Below are positions 1-6,457 of a stretch of 8,984 nucleotides of DNA, piece by piece. The translations under genes were made by a program, and so were the position numbers. A model generated the notes under the pieces. The model was given only the letters and a program-made list of their open reading frames with translations. It made no database searches and had not been told where the DNA came from. Source of the stretch: Ignavibacteriales bacterium (GTDB lineage: Bacteria; Bacteroidota; Ignavibacteria; T3Sed10-11); assembly GCA_003560935.1 (NCBI GenBank), contig PWJF01000557.1:1-8984 (forward strand). The letters are read 5' to 3'. Each line of letters begins with the position of its first letter. The first letter of the stretch is position 1.

Positions 1-1963
1 AGAGTTCACGGATGTTCTTAAACAACCTATCCATAATCCAGAGATCAGGTTTTGATTTACCGACGGGTTCCACCGCCTTATAACGCCATTGCGCCCATCG
101 ACCCGAATTGGTGATCGATCCCTCTTTTTCTACGGAAGACGCAGCCGGAAGAACGAAGACTTCTGTTTTTATCCGGGAGGGATTTACCCCGGGTCTTTTC
201 CAGAAGGTAGAAGTTTCAGTCTGCCACAGGTCGACTGAAACCATCCAGTCTAAGTTTTCCAGTGCAGCTAATGTTTTAGTGCTGTTCGATCCTCCGACGA
301 CCGGGTTTTGACCGAAGAGAAAGAGGCCCTTTATATTCCCCTCATACATTGCATGAAATAATTTTATAAAGGAGCGATCCCCCTCATTTTTCGGGAGGTA
401 ATCGTAACAAAAATCATTCTCTTTTTGCGCCTCTTCTCCCCACCAGGCTTTCAGTTGACTCACAACATATTTTGGTGTATGAGCCCACCAGTTTGCGCTT
501 CTTGGATCGTTTGATGTAGGGGTGATCTTTTGCAGGTACACATTGAATGTGGGATGTTCTTTTGCATCCGGAATTCTGAGATATCCGGGAAGGAGATGAA
601 AAAGAAGTGCAGAATCGGTTGAACCCTGCACATTTGCCACACCTCGTAACGCATTGATACCGCCGCCGGCCATCCCGATATTTCCCATGAGAAGCTGCAG
701 GATGCCATACGTCCGTATGTTTTGCGTCCCGTAACTGTGCTGGGTTGATCCCATCGCATAAAGCCATGTGGCGACCTTGTCGGGTGCGGATGTTGAACCA
801 AACACTCTACAGATTTTCAGGTAGACATCCTCGGGTGTACCCGTGATTGAACATACTGTTTTGGCATCATAACGGGAGTAGTGTTTTTTCATTAATTGAT
901 ATACGCACCTTGGATGCTGCAGGGTTTCGTCTTTTTTGGGAATACCTGCCTCGTCCAGTTCATATCCCCATTGAGCAGCGTCGTATTTCTTATGTATGGG
1001 GTCGAATCCACTGAAAAGCCCGTCTTTAAATTCGTAGCTCTCTTTGATTATAAACGATGCGTTGGTGTGAGTGAGTACATAGTCTTTGTTGACAAAGTCG
1101 TTTTGAAGTGCATACTGTATCATTCCGTTCACGAACGCGATATCCGTTCCCGACCTGAACGGAGCATAAATATCGGCGATGGATGAGCTGCGAGTATAAC
1201 GTGGATCGGCGGAAATAACAATGGCGCCGCGATCTTTCGCCCTGTTAATCCATTTTGACGTGATCGGATGGTTTTCCGTTACGTTGCTCCCCATTATCAT
1301 AATGACATCGGCATTTACGACATCGATGTAGTGGTTGGTCATAGCACCTCTGCCGAATGAAGCGGCGAGACTCGCAACCGAAGAAGAATGGCATAACCGT
1401 GCCTGATGCTCTAAGTAAGTAACCCCCATAGAGCGCATCATTTTCGATAAAAGATAGCATTCCTCGTTGTTCAACGCTGCACCGCCCAGAGAGGCAATTC
1501 CTTCGGTGCGGTTGATTGTTGTTCCGTTATTATCTTTGGAAACAAAAGACAAATCACGGGAAGCTTTTGCTCTTTTGGCAATCTCCGAAATTGCCCAATC
1601 CCAATCTTTTTCTTCCCATTTGTCCGACCCTTTAGCGCGATAAAGAACCTTATCAAGTCTTCGTTCGTTGACTGCCACCTGATAGAGAGCCGACCCTTTA
1701 CTACACAGAGCGCCTTGATTGATCGGATGGTCGGGGTCCCCTTCGGTGTTGATCACTTTTCCTTCTCTTGTTGAGACGAGGATTCCGCAGCCGACAGAAC
1801 AATAGGTGCAGATCGTCGTTGTCTCCTTCGCGTACTTGAGTTTAAAGTCCTTTTTTGCTTCCAGAATTTCTTCTGCGAATTTGGGATCAGGAAATCCAAG
1901 CAGCATTATACCAACCGTGAAACTTCCTGAGATCTTTAAAAATTCTTTTCTCGAAATTTTCAT
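1..1963 (-). CDS. fdnG: Formate dehydrogenase alpha subunit, periplasmic FdnG type, cysteine form (3' end outside window)
   Basis: Catalytic subunit of a respiratory formate dehydrogenase; oxidises formate to CO2 at a bis-MGD Mo/W centre and passes electrons to an iron-sulfur beta subunit. I translated all 654 visible codons and found no stop or frameshift; E. coli FdnG is about 1015 residues, so roughly a third is missing on the left. Seen: a Tat-like N-terminus (SRKEFLK at 4-10, then a hydrophobic stretch); a [4Fe-4S] site at C52, C55, C59 and C87 followed by K89; the metal ligand region QARLCH with Cys191-His192 where FdnG has Sec196-His197; RGAMTNH and GGGINALRG, with Arg440 matching the catalytic arginine. 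Residue 191 is TGC (1391-1393), so no selenocysteine is needed. The start overlaps the fdhE stop by ATGA, implying coupled translation. The beta and cytochrome subunits probably lie to the left. Function is nearly certain; periplasmic location is inferred from the signal. Confidence 0.95.
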   Translation of the reverse strand, partial: MKISRKEFLKISGSFTVGIMLLGFPDPKFAEEILEAKKDFKLKYAKETTTICTYCSVGCGILVSTREGKVINTEGDPDHPINQGALCSKGSALYQVAVNERRLDKVLYRAKGSDKWEEKDWDWAISEIAKRAKASRDLSFVSKDNNGTTINRTEGIASLGGAALNNEECYLLSKMMRSMGVTYLEHQARLCHSSSVASLAASFGRGAMTNHYIDVVNADVIMIMGSNVTENHPITSKWINRAKDRGAIVISADPRYTRSSSIADIYAPFRSGTDIAFVNGMIQYALQNDFVNKDYVLTHTNASFIIKESYEFKDGLFSGFDPIHKKYDAAQWGYELDEAGIPKKDETLQHPRCVYQLMKKHYSRYDAKTVCSITGTPEDVYLKICRVFGSTSAPDKVATWLYAMGSTQHSYGTQNIRTYGILQLLMGNIGMAGGGINALRGVANVQGSTDSALLFHLLPGYLRIPDAKEHPTFNVYLQKITPTSNDPRSANWWAHTPKYVVSQLKAWWGEEAQKENDFCYDYLPKNEGDRSFIKLFHAMYEGNIKGLFLFGQNPVVGGSNSTKTLAALENLDWMVSVDLWQTETSTFWKRPGVNPSRIKTEVFVLPAASSVEKEGSITNSGRWAQWRYKAVEPVGKSKPDLWIMDRLFKNIREL

Positions 1964-2841
1964 TGCTCGTATCCTTTTACTATTTTGTGAAAACCTTCAT
2001 TTACAGCCAGCAGATCCAGATAAGAAGTTTTAATATCCTCTACCAGGAACAGTACTTTTTCGGAAGCTGATTTCTTTTCATCAATCGTTTTTAAATATGC
2101 ATGACAACTCCGGCACACATCAACCCGGTATGGACTACCGTCTTCCAGGTAAAAAAAGTCCAAATTTTTTGTATCTTCTTCGGCGCAAAACGGACATTTT
2201 AATCTTTTGAAATTCCATTGACTATTACACCTCATACACCAGAGGAACCGTTTCCCCGTATCTTTCTCCAAACGTGACATACACGGAAACGATCCGCACA
2301 ACGGACACCAATTCTTTTTCCACCGTGAGAGATCAAATGTTTTTCCGCTGAGTTCAATGGCTGCTTCAAAAATTGGCCGGTAGATACTCACAAAAAGGGA
2401 AATCAGCAAAAGAGGTTCTATGCCGAACTCCCGTTGTAATTTTGATAAATAATCTCCACGATTGACCAAAGCACTTTGGAGAAGCGAAAAACGTATCTCT
2501 CCCGATTGGACGGCAGGAATCAACGATTCAACTGGTTCGTTTTTTTCTTTACTAATTATTTTAAAAAATTCTGAAATACGGTTGGAAAGGAAGGAATCCC
2601 GGACCTTCAACCTTGTAAAATCTGCTATTAACTCTCCCCTTTCTATCCGGGATGGAATGTCATCGATAAAAACGTCTGAAATGTCAATCTCTTCTAAAGC
2701 AGATATTTTTGTCTCATAATCAAACTTTAGTAAATTTTCAATCTGCTCAGCTGCGCTTTGGTATAACCGATCATTTTTCAACTCAGCGATGCAGCTTTCT
2801 AAATCCTCCGGCAGGTATTCCTCAGTACTATTGTTTTTCAC
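1960..2841 (-). CDS. fdhE: Formate dehydrogenase accessory protein FdhE
   Basis: Cytoplasmic chaperone needed for assembly of Tat-exported formate dehydrogenases; in E. coli it is a rubredoxin-like iron protein that binds the alpha subunit before export. The 293 residues have the family layout: a helical N-terminal half (about 1-170) and a metal-binding C-terminal half with four CxxC pairs, CPLC (179/182), CMRC (202/205), CPFC (216/219) and CRSC (243/246). Length is close to E. coli FdhE (about 309). The start is GTG at 2839-2841, with a GGGGA stretch about 12 nt upstream as a possible ribosome site; no ATG fits better. Its TGA overlaps the ATG of fdnG (ATGA), so chaperone and client are made from one message, chaperone first. 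That order differs from E. coli, where fdhE follows the fdo genes. No sharp promoter was identified in the AT-rich DNA upstream. Confidence 0.95.
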   Translation of the reverse strand: MKNNSTEEYLPEDLESCIAELKNDRLYQSAAEQIENLLKFDYETKISALEEIDISDVFIDDIPSRIERGELIADFTRLKVRDSFLSNRISEFFKIISKEKNEPVESLIPAVQSGEIRFSLLQSALVNRGDYLSKLQREFGIEPLLLISLFVSIYRPIFEAAIELSGKTFDLSRWKKNWCPLCGSFPCMSRLEKDTGKRFLWCMRCNSQWNFKRLKCPFCAEEDTKNLDFFYLEDGSPYRVDVCRSCHAYLKTIDEKKSASEKVLFLVEDIKTSYLDLLAVNEGFHKIVKGYEQ

Positions 2842-3043
2842 TGTTGAGAATCCCCGATGTTTGAGAGAAACGTATTAACTTCTCAAGTTGACCGTTTTAC
2901 AACAAGCTATTATTTGACTGGAACACGCATTAGATGGTGGAGTATTTGTTTCTATAATTAAGATACACTGAGTAACTATTCATAATAATACCGTCAAAAA
3001 CTATACCAATCATTTCTTAAATAAATAACCTGGTAGTTGTATT

Positions 3044-3055
3044 ATTATCGATAAT
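3044..3055. repeat. 12-bp perfect palindrome ATTATCGATAAT
   Basis: An uninterrupted self-complementary 12-mer about 200 bp upstream of fdhE, in very AT-rich DNA. Symmetry of this size suits a dimeric regulator, but palindromes arise easily in such composition and no second copy was found nearby. Role unknown. Confidence 0.35.
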
Positions 3056-3180
3056 TTACTATTTATAATAATGATTTGTGTGTTTCATATTACATCACCT
3101 GATTCGTAATATTAAACACCTCCTTATCCTTGCACAACTATAATTAATTTTTTTGGGCATGCACACTCTCTATCGTTGAG

Positions 3181-3199
3181 ATATTCTACAATAGAATAT
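3181..3199. repeat. Inverted repeat ATATTCTA-CAA-TAGAATAT
   Basis: Two exact 8-nt arms separated by three bases. It lies about 115 bp beyond the stop of the decayed arsC fragment. ArsR/SmtB-family repressors often bind AT-rich inverted repeats of this general form, so it might be a leftover operator of a former ars locus. That link is speculation; only the symmetry is seen. Confidence 0.35.
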
Positions 3200-3312
3200 T
3201 ATTATTATTTTTATCGGTATATTCAATTTTGGGAATCTCCCTTTTTAGACACGGCTCATAATTGAAGCCGGTGAAACAAGAAATTAACAAGGAAAGCTAA
3301 TATTTATATAAG

Positions 3313-3564
3313 TTAAGTAATGGGGGGAACAAAAATTAACCCGAATAGGTAAAAAATGTTGTACTGTAATCCATCAACGAACTTTTTGAATTCACTCTTT
3401 ATCTGGTCACGTACTTTCCTGTATACCGGTAATACCTCTTGATCGGTTCCCTGTGCCACGGCGGGGTCCTCAAACCCGATGTGGAGTTGTTTCTTTACAT
3501 CCCCCGTAAATACGGGACACGTTTATTTTGCATTATCACACACGGTAATAACGTAATCGACGAC
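3313..3564 (-). pseudogene. arsC: Decayed arsenate reductase (thioredoxin-linked ArsC family), C-terminal half
   Basis: Minus-strand translation from 3564 gives VVDYVITVCDNAK, a stop, then TCPVFTG, IGFEDPAVAQGTDQEV and YRKVRDQIKSEFKKFV, a clear match to the C-terminal half of the ArsC/low-molecular-weight phosphatase family that reduces arsenate to arsenite. The two resolving cysteines (Cys82 and Cys89 in S. aureus ArsC) are both present with the right seven-residue spacing, at 3538-3540 and 3517-3519. The codon between them, 3523-3525, is TAA. The N-terminal half with the CX5R phosphate loop and first catalytic cysteine is absent from all three minus frames upstream, and the same frame has another stop (TAG) just before the match. 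The frame continues to a TAA at 3313-3315 with a tail that is probably read-through. Truncated and interrupted, so not functional. No arsR or arsenite pump is seen. Confidence 0.8.
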
Positions 3565-3693
3565 TGAGAGATATCTCTAATTTGTAACCGGGTATCTCAA
3601 CTGCTTTTTTACTTGACTTTCGTCTGGAATCTTTCTTATTTGTATTCATCTGAAAATACCTTTCATTTAATTGTTTGGTATTTTTGTAAGTTA
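3565..3693. other. Gap between two decayed minus-strand fragments
   Basis: Contains a possible minus-strand ATG (3647-3649) opening a 37-residue basic reading frame that ends inside the arsC remnant in another frame; it matches nothing I know. CTGAAAATACC at 3650-3660 can pair with GGTATTTT at 3677-3684 or, with one mismatch, with GGCATTTTCAG at 3716-3726, which is followed by a run of seven T residues. Confidence 0.3.
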
Positions 3694-3957
3694 TCATAAT
3701 ATAACAAATGAGGAAGGCATTTTCAGTTTTTTTATATTCTTATCTGTTATTTTACAGTGATCTATGCGTTTCCGATTCATATATCCGTACGTTATGTCGG
3801 TGTCTTTCTTACAATCATCACACTTGATGACAAACCCATTATTTACCGTTATATATAAACCGGCGCAAATGCAGAATGGACAAATGTGATCACTTCTCTT
3901 CGAATCCAGCGGAACGGTCCGATGATTTGGATTGTACGCGAAAAACTGATTAGGAAA
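3694..3957 (-). pseudogene. Zinc-ribbon reading frame lacking a start codon (possible gene fragment)
   Basis: An open minus-strand frame of 87 codons bounded by TAA (3958-3960) and TGA (3694-3696). It encodes CPFCIC (codons across 3865-3882) and CDDC (3811-3822), two cysteine pairs 16 residues apart, as in a small zinc ribbon, followed by a lysine-rich tail. No ATG, GTG or TTG lies upstream of the cysteines in frame; the first ATG comes after CDDC. It may be a broken gene or a gene using a rare start. I do not recognise the family. It ends about 60 bp before the receptor start and lies on the opposite strand. The regular cysteine spacing is what makes it more than a chance frame; the lack of a start keeps confidence low. 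Confidence 0.35.
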
Positions 3958-4004
3958 TTATTTTTATTTCCATCGGAATATAAGTTTCATAAAACCCTCC
4001 AGAG

Positions 4005-4010
4005 AAGGAA
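4005..4010 (+). promoter_or_regulatory. Ribosome binding site AAGGAA deciding the receptor start
   Basis: AAGGAA lies 7 nt before ATG 4018, which is followed at once by a signal peptide. An in-frame ATG exists at 3886 but it would put a 44-residue charged extension ahead of the signal sequence and overlap the opposite-strand zinc-ribbon frame. The 4018 start is preferred. Confidence 0.75.
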
Positions 4011-4017
4011 CATCGCA

Positions 4018-6012
4018 ATGACAACAACAAGAATCAAAAAGGCATTACTATTTATAATTTTATTTTCTGCAGGTCTCCTATCATCTCAACCCGATACTTT
4101 GCATCACGGATCTTTCACACTAGGTGAAATAGAGATTATAGGGATAGGGGTACATCGAAGTATGGTACCAGTCGATCGGTTACTCGAACCCGCGGTTAAA
4201 ACAACCGGTCGGCAATCAGTAGCACATGCACTGATGCGATTACCTGGCATCCACTTCAATCATGTAGGCGAGCGGAATGAAGCGAGAGTCTATGTGCGCG
4301 GATTTGACGTGAAACGCGTTCCTATATATCTTGATGGTATACCGATTTACGTCCCGTATAATGGTTATCCTGATCTGGGTAGATTCTTGGTTAACGATAT
4401 TTCGGCCATCGTTGTATCAAAGGGATATAGTTCGGTTTTGTACGGACCCAATACTATGGGCGGTGCGATTAATTTAGTATCGCGTAAACCGCAGGATCGA
4501 TTTGAAGGGAATGCTGGTATATCATACGCTTCAGGAAATGCACGCCAGTTATTTTTTAATGCCGGCATCAGAAGAGAACAGTGGTATATCCAAACAGGGG
4601 GTATCTATTCAGCATCGGATTATTTCCGCACCTCGCAACGTGATGCAGTAGTTACTGGAATCAGACGAGACAATGCGTATGAGAACGATAATAAAGTGAG
4701 TTTCAAAGTTGGGTTTATTCCGAGTAATGACGGTGAATATACTATTGGATATGCTATTCAGAGAGCAGAAAAAGGAAATCCTGTCTATCTCGGAAGCCAT
4801 CCTTCAGTTCGTGTCCAATATAGGCAATGGCCTACCTGGAACAAGGAAAGTATTTATTTTAACTCCTCTACAAGAGTGCTTGGTTCTCATCAGTTAAAAA
4901 CACGATTGTATTATGATACTTTTGTAAATGCACTCTACAGTTACGATGATGATACATATTCGACAATGGAAACAGGACGTGCATTTCGAAGTTACCACGA
5001 CGATTATACTTATGGTGGATCGGTAGAAATGACATTAGAACCCGGTCTCTTCGGAACAATACGTACTGCTCTGCATTATAAGCGGGATATACATAGAGAT
5101 CAACATGATGATGAGCCACAGCTTCGATTCGATGATAATATAGTCTCAGCTGCCGTCGAAATTCAGCTTCCACTGTCGGATAATTTTTTTATGATTGGTG
5201 GAGCAAGTATCGATCGCATACAATCATTCAGGGCGGAGTATTATGATGAGTCAGCAAATGAGATTAAACGATTTCCGAATAATGCAACCATCGCTTTTAA
5301 TCCCCAGTTGGGTGCAGTTTTTACAATAAATAATACTAACAAACTTCATGCAACTATTGCCCGGAAAAGTCGTCTACCTACAATGCGCGATCGCTATTCG
5401 TTTCGTCTTGGAAGAACCATTCCAAATCCTACACTCGCGGAGGAACGAGCAACACATTATGAAATCGGATATTCAGCATTGTTATTCAAAAATCTATTTG
5501 TGCAATCAGAGATGTATTTGAGCACTGTTGATAACTTTATCATGTTTGCAACAATACCTGATCCTGACAATCCCGGTTTCAATGTTGAGCAGAACGTGAA
5601 CATCGGTAGGTTAAACAAATATGGTTTTGATCTCCAAACGATTCTTCAAATAGATCACGACTTCAATATTGAGGTCACCTATTCATACATTAATATTGAC
5701 AACCGAACAACGGCTGATAGAGTGACCGACATCCCCCGTCATTTACTGCACGCAGAGCTTTCATATAATATATTTGAAAATGCTTGGATATGGACAGACA
5801 TAATGTCATATTCACGACGCTATAGTTCGTCAGACGGGGAACGCATTGCTGATGGATTTGTTGTAACAAATCTCATCGCGGAGATACCACTTATCCGGAA
5901 AATAAAAGTCCGTGGCGGCATCAACAATGTATTCGATACTCCCTATGAATTTATTGAGGGATATCCGCAACCTGGGAGGAATATCTTTATAAATGTTAAA
6001 TATAAGTGGTAA
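4018..6012 (+). CDS. TonB-dependent outer-membrane receptor, ligand unknown
   Basis: Outer-membrane gated channel for active uptake powered by TonB-ExbBD. The 664 residues show a signal peptide (charged MTTTRIKK, then hydrophobic to about 22), a TonB-box-like segment LGEIEIIG (35-42), a plug domain at about 60-158 (ALMRLPGIHF, VYVRGFDVKRVPIYLDGIPI, SSVLYGPNTMGGAINLVSRKP) and a barrel with alternating aromatic strands to the end. The C-terminus has the family's usual GGINNVFDTPYEF, PGR and a final KYKW, ending in an aromatic residue as barrel proteins do. Length fits the smaller BtuB/siderophore-type receptors rather than the long SusC class. It stands alone: no ABC transporter, lipoprotein partner or sigma/anti-sigma pair is near, and no riboswitch is recognisable upstream, so iron-chelate, cobalamin or another ligand cannot be chosen. 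The frame is intact throughout. Confidence 0.93.
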   Translation: MTTTRIKKALLFIILFSAGLLSSQPDTLHHGSFTLGEIEIIGIGVHRSMVPVDRLLEPAVKTTGRQSVAHALMRLPGIHFNHVGERNEARVYVRGFDVKRVPIYLDGIPIYVPYNGYPDLGRFLVNDISAIVVSKGYSSVLYGPNTMGGAINLVSRKPQDRFEGNAGISYASGNARQLFFNAGIRREQWYIQTGGIYSASDYFRTSQRDAVVTGIRRDNAYENDNKVSFKVGFIPSNDGEYTIGYAIQRAEKGNPVYLGSHPSVRVQYRQWPTWNKESIYFNSSTRVLGSHQLKTRLYYDTFVNALYSYDDDTYSTMETGRAFRSYHDDYTYGGSVEMTLEPGLFGTIRTALHYKRDIHRDQHDDEPQLRFDDNIVSAAVEIQLPLSDNFFMIGGASIDRIQSFRAEYYDESANEIKRFPNNATIAFNPQLGAVFTINNTNKLHATIARKSRLPTMRDRYSFRLGRTIPNPTLAEERATHYEIGYSALLFKNLFVQSEMYLSTVDNFIMFATIPDPDNPGFNVEQNVNIGRLNKYGFDLQTILQIDHDFNIEVTYSYINIDNRTTADRVTDIPRHLLHAELSYNIFENAWIWTDIMSYSRRYSSSDGERIADGFVVTNLIAEIPLIRKIKVRGGINNVFDTPYEFIEGYPQPGRNIFINVKYKW

Positions 6013-6059
6013 GCCATTTCTGGATATTTTTTAAATAACATAGTTTATCCACAACGTGG

Positions 6060-6241
6060 CATAGCCGCAACCAAAATGGAGCATTCTCATACTCACGATC
6101 TCATATTTCAGAAGTTGCGAAATATATTGAAAGCCAGGAATCACATCAAAAAAAGTGTCGTTTAAAGAAGAATATATTGCAATGCTGCGGAAATTTGAGA
6201 TAGAATTCAATGAAAAATATTTGTTTGAATGGATTGATTAT
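6060..6241 (+). pseudogene. C-terminal remnant of a Y1 (IS200/REP-associated tyrosine) transposase, frameshifted
   Basis: In the frame starting at 6060 the DNA reads NQNGAFSYSRSHISEVAKYI then ESQESHQKK (to 6155); the next frame from 6161 continues FKEEYIAMLRKFEIEFNEKY then LFEWIDY. Together this is the typical end of RAYT/IS200-like transposases of the Bacteroidota type (QNGYGAFSYS, VAKYIENQxxHHKK, FKEEY, LLKKFxIEYDERYLFEW). A two-base jump near 6159-6160 breaks the frame. The catalytic HUH motif and the tyrosine lie upstream in such proteins and are absent, because the preceding DNA belongs to the receptor gene and its short tail. Non-functional scar. It sits 17 bp before the REP-like element, which fits the known pairing of RAYTs with REP palindromes. 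Family recognition is from memory of the conserved C-terminus. Confidence 0.7.
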
Positions 6242-6260
6242 TGGTGTTTATTCTCTTGTG

Positions 6261-6278
6261 CCACTCCTAACGGAGTGG
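6261..6278. repeat. Hairpin A: CCACTCC-TAAC-GGAGTGG
   Basis: Perfect 7-bp stem with a 4-nt loop, part of the left arm of the mosaic element. It differs from the other two copies at stem positions on both sides at once (A-T where the others have G-C), so pairing is kept. It is the first strong hairpin after the receptor stop and could help end transcription, though no T-run follows. Confidence 0.75.
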
Positions 6279-6316
6279 AACCATTGTGATGGGGATAATG
6301 CATCGCTACAGATATG

Positions 6317-6334
6317 TCGCTCCTAACGGAGCGA
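6317..6334. repeat. Hairpin B: TCGCTCC-TAAC-GGAGCGA
   Basis: Perfect 7-bp stem with the same TAAC loop as hairpin A. It directly follows CTACAGATATG and forms the inner unit of the mosaic element. The outermost pair is T-A here against C-G in the other copies, again matched on both sides. Confidence 0.75.
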
Positions 6335-6433
6335 TTTCAATATTATTATATTGTCCTTCGGATTCTGCTCAATACAAAATCAGCCCGTAGGGTTTGCATA
6401 TCTGTAGAAAATGTAACATCCCTCCAACCTCTC

Positions 6434-6451
6434 CCGCTCCGGCAGGAGCGG
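6434..6451. repeat. Hairpin C: CCGCTCC-GGCA-GGAGCGG
   Basis: Perfect 7-bp stem with loop GGCA. On the minus strand it is preceded by GTGCC, as hairpin A is on the plus strand, which shows that A and C are inverted copies. It lies 6 bp from the point where the methyltransferase homology ends. Confidence 0.75.
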
Positions 6452-6457
6452 CACGAT

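Larger units (their letters stand above)
2842..3312. other. AT-rich intergenic region with no supported gene
   Basis: This stretch separates the minus-strand fdhE-fdnG operon from the plus-strand receptor. I see no homologous coding remnant on either strand. It must contain the promoter for fdhE. A weak candidate on the minus strand is TTGTAA, 18 nt, TTAATA just upstream of fdhE, which I would not rely on. It carries two exact small palindromes (3044-3055 and 3181-3199) and a weak GGGA-ATC-TCCC hairpin followed by five T residues at 3231-3246, which could be a poor plus-strand terminator. Confidence 0.5.
6258..6454. repeat. REP/BIME-like mosaic element with 59/58-nt inverted arms and three hairpins
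   Basis: The left arm (6258-6316) and the reverse complement of the right arm (6454-6397) align along their length: both begin GTGCC, carry an 18-nt hairpin, share GGAT and ACAT/GCAT-type blocks, and end in the identical CTACAGATATG. Between them lies a further hairpin (6317-6334) and about 60 bp of AT-rich DNA containing CCCGTAGGG (6384-6392). Three hairpins in total share a 7-bp stem, a 4-nt loop and the core CTCC-N4-GGAG. This is the organisation of inverted REP pairs (BIMEs) rather than of a coding gene. No flanking target duplication was visible. It lies between the convergent receptor and methyltransferase genes. Confidence 0.7.

Noticed and set aside
414..801. Overlapping minus-strand frames of 113-117 residues
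   Set aside because: They lie in other frames of the intact fdnG gene and show no family resemblance.
1245..1656. Small minus-strand frames that might mean fdnG is split
   Set aside because: Codon-by-codon reading of 1963 to 2 shows fdnG open in one frame, so these are shadows.
3231..3300. Cobalamin-riboswitch-like GAAGCCGGTGAAA upstream of the TonB receptor
   Set aside because: No B12 box (AGCCAGGAGACC-like) and no matching CCGGC stem follow, and it is over 700 bp from the receptor. Resemblance is limited to one short string.
3886..4017. Longer N-terminus of the TonB receptor from ATG 3886
   Set aside because: It would place 44 mostly charged residues before a proper signal peptide, and the start at 4018 has a good ribosome site. 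The longer frame is chance.
6261..6278. Intrinsic terminator of the TonB receptor
   Set aside because: The stem is good but no T-run follows and it lies 250 bp after the stop; it is better explained as part of the repeat family.
6258..6454. CRISPR array
   Set aside because: The three similar units are palindromic, unevenly spaced and partly inverted, unlike direct repeats with uniform spacers.
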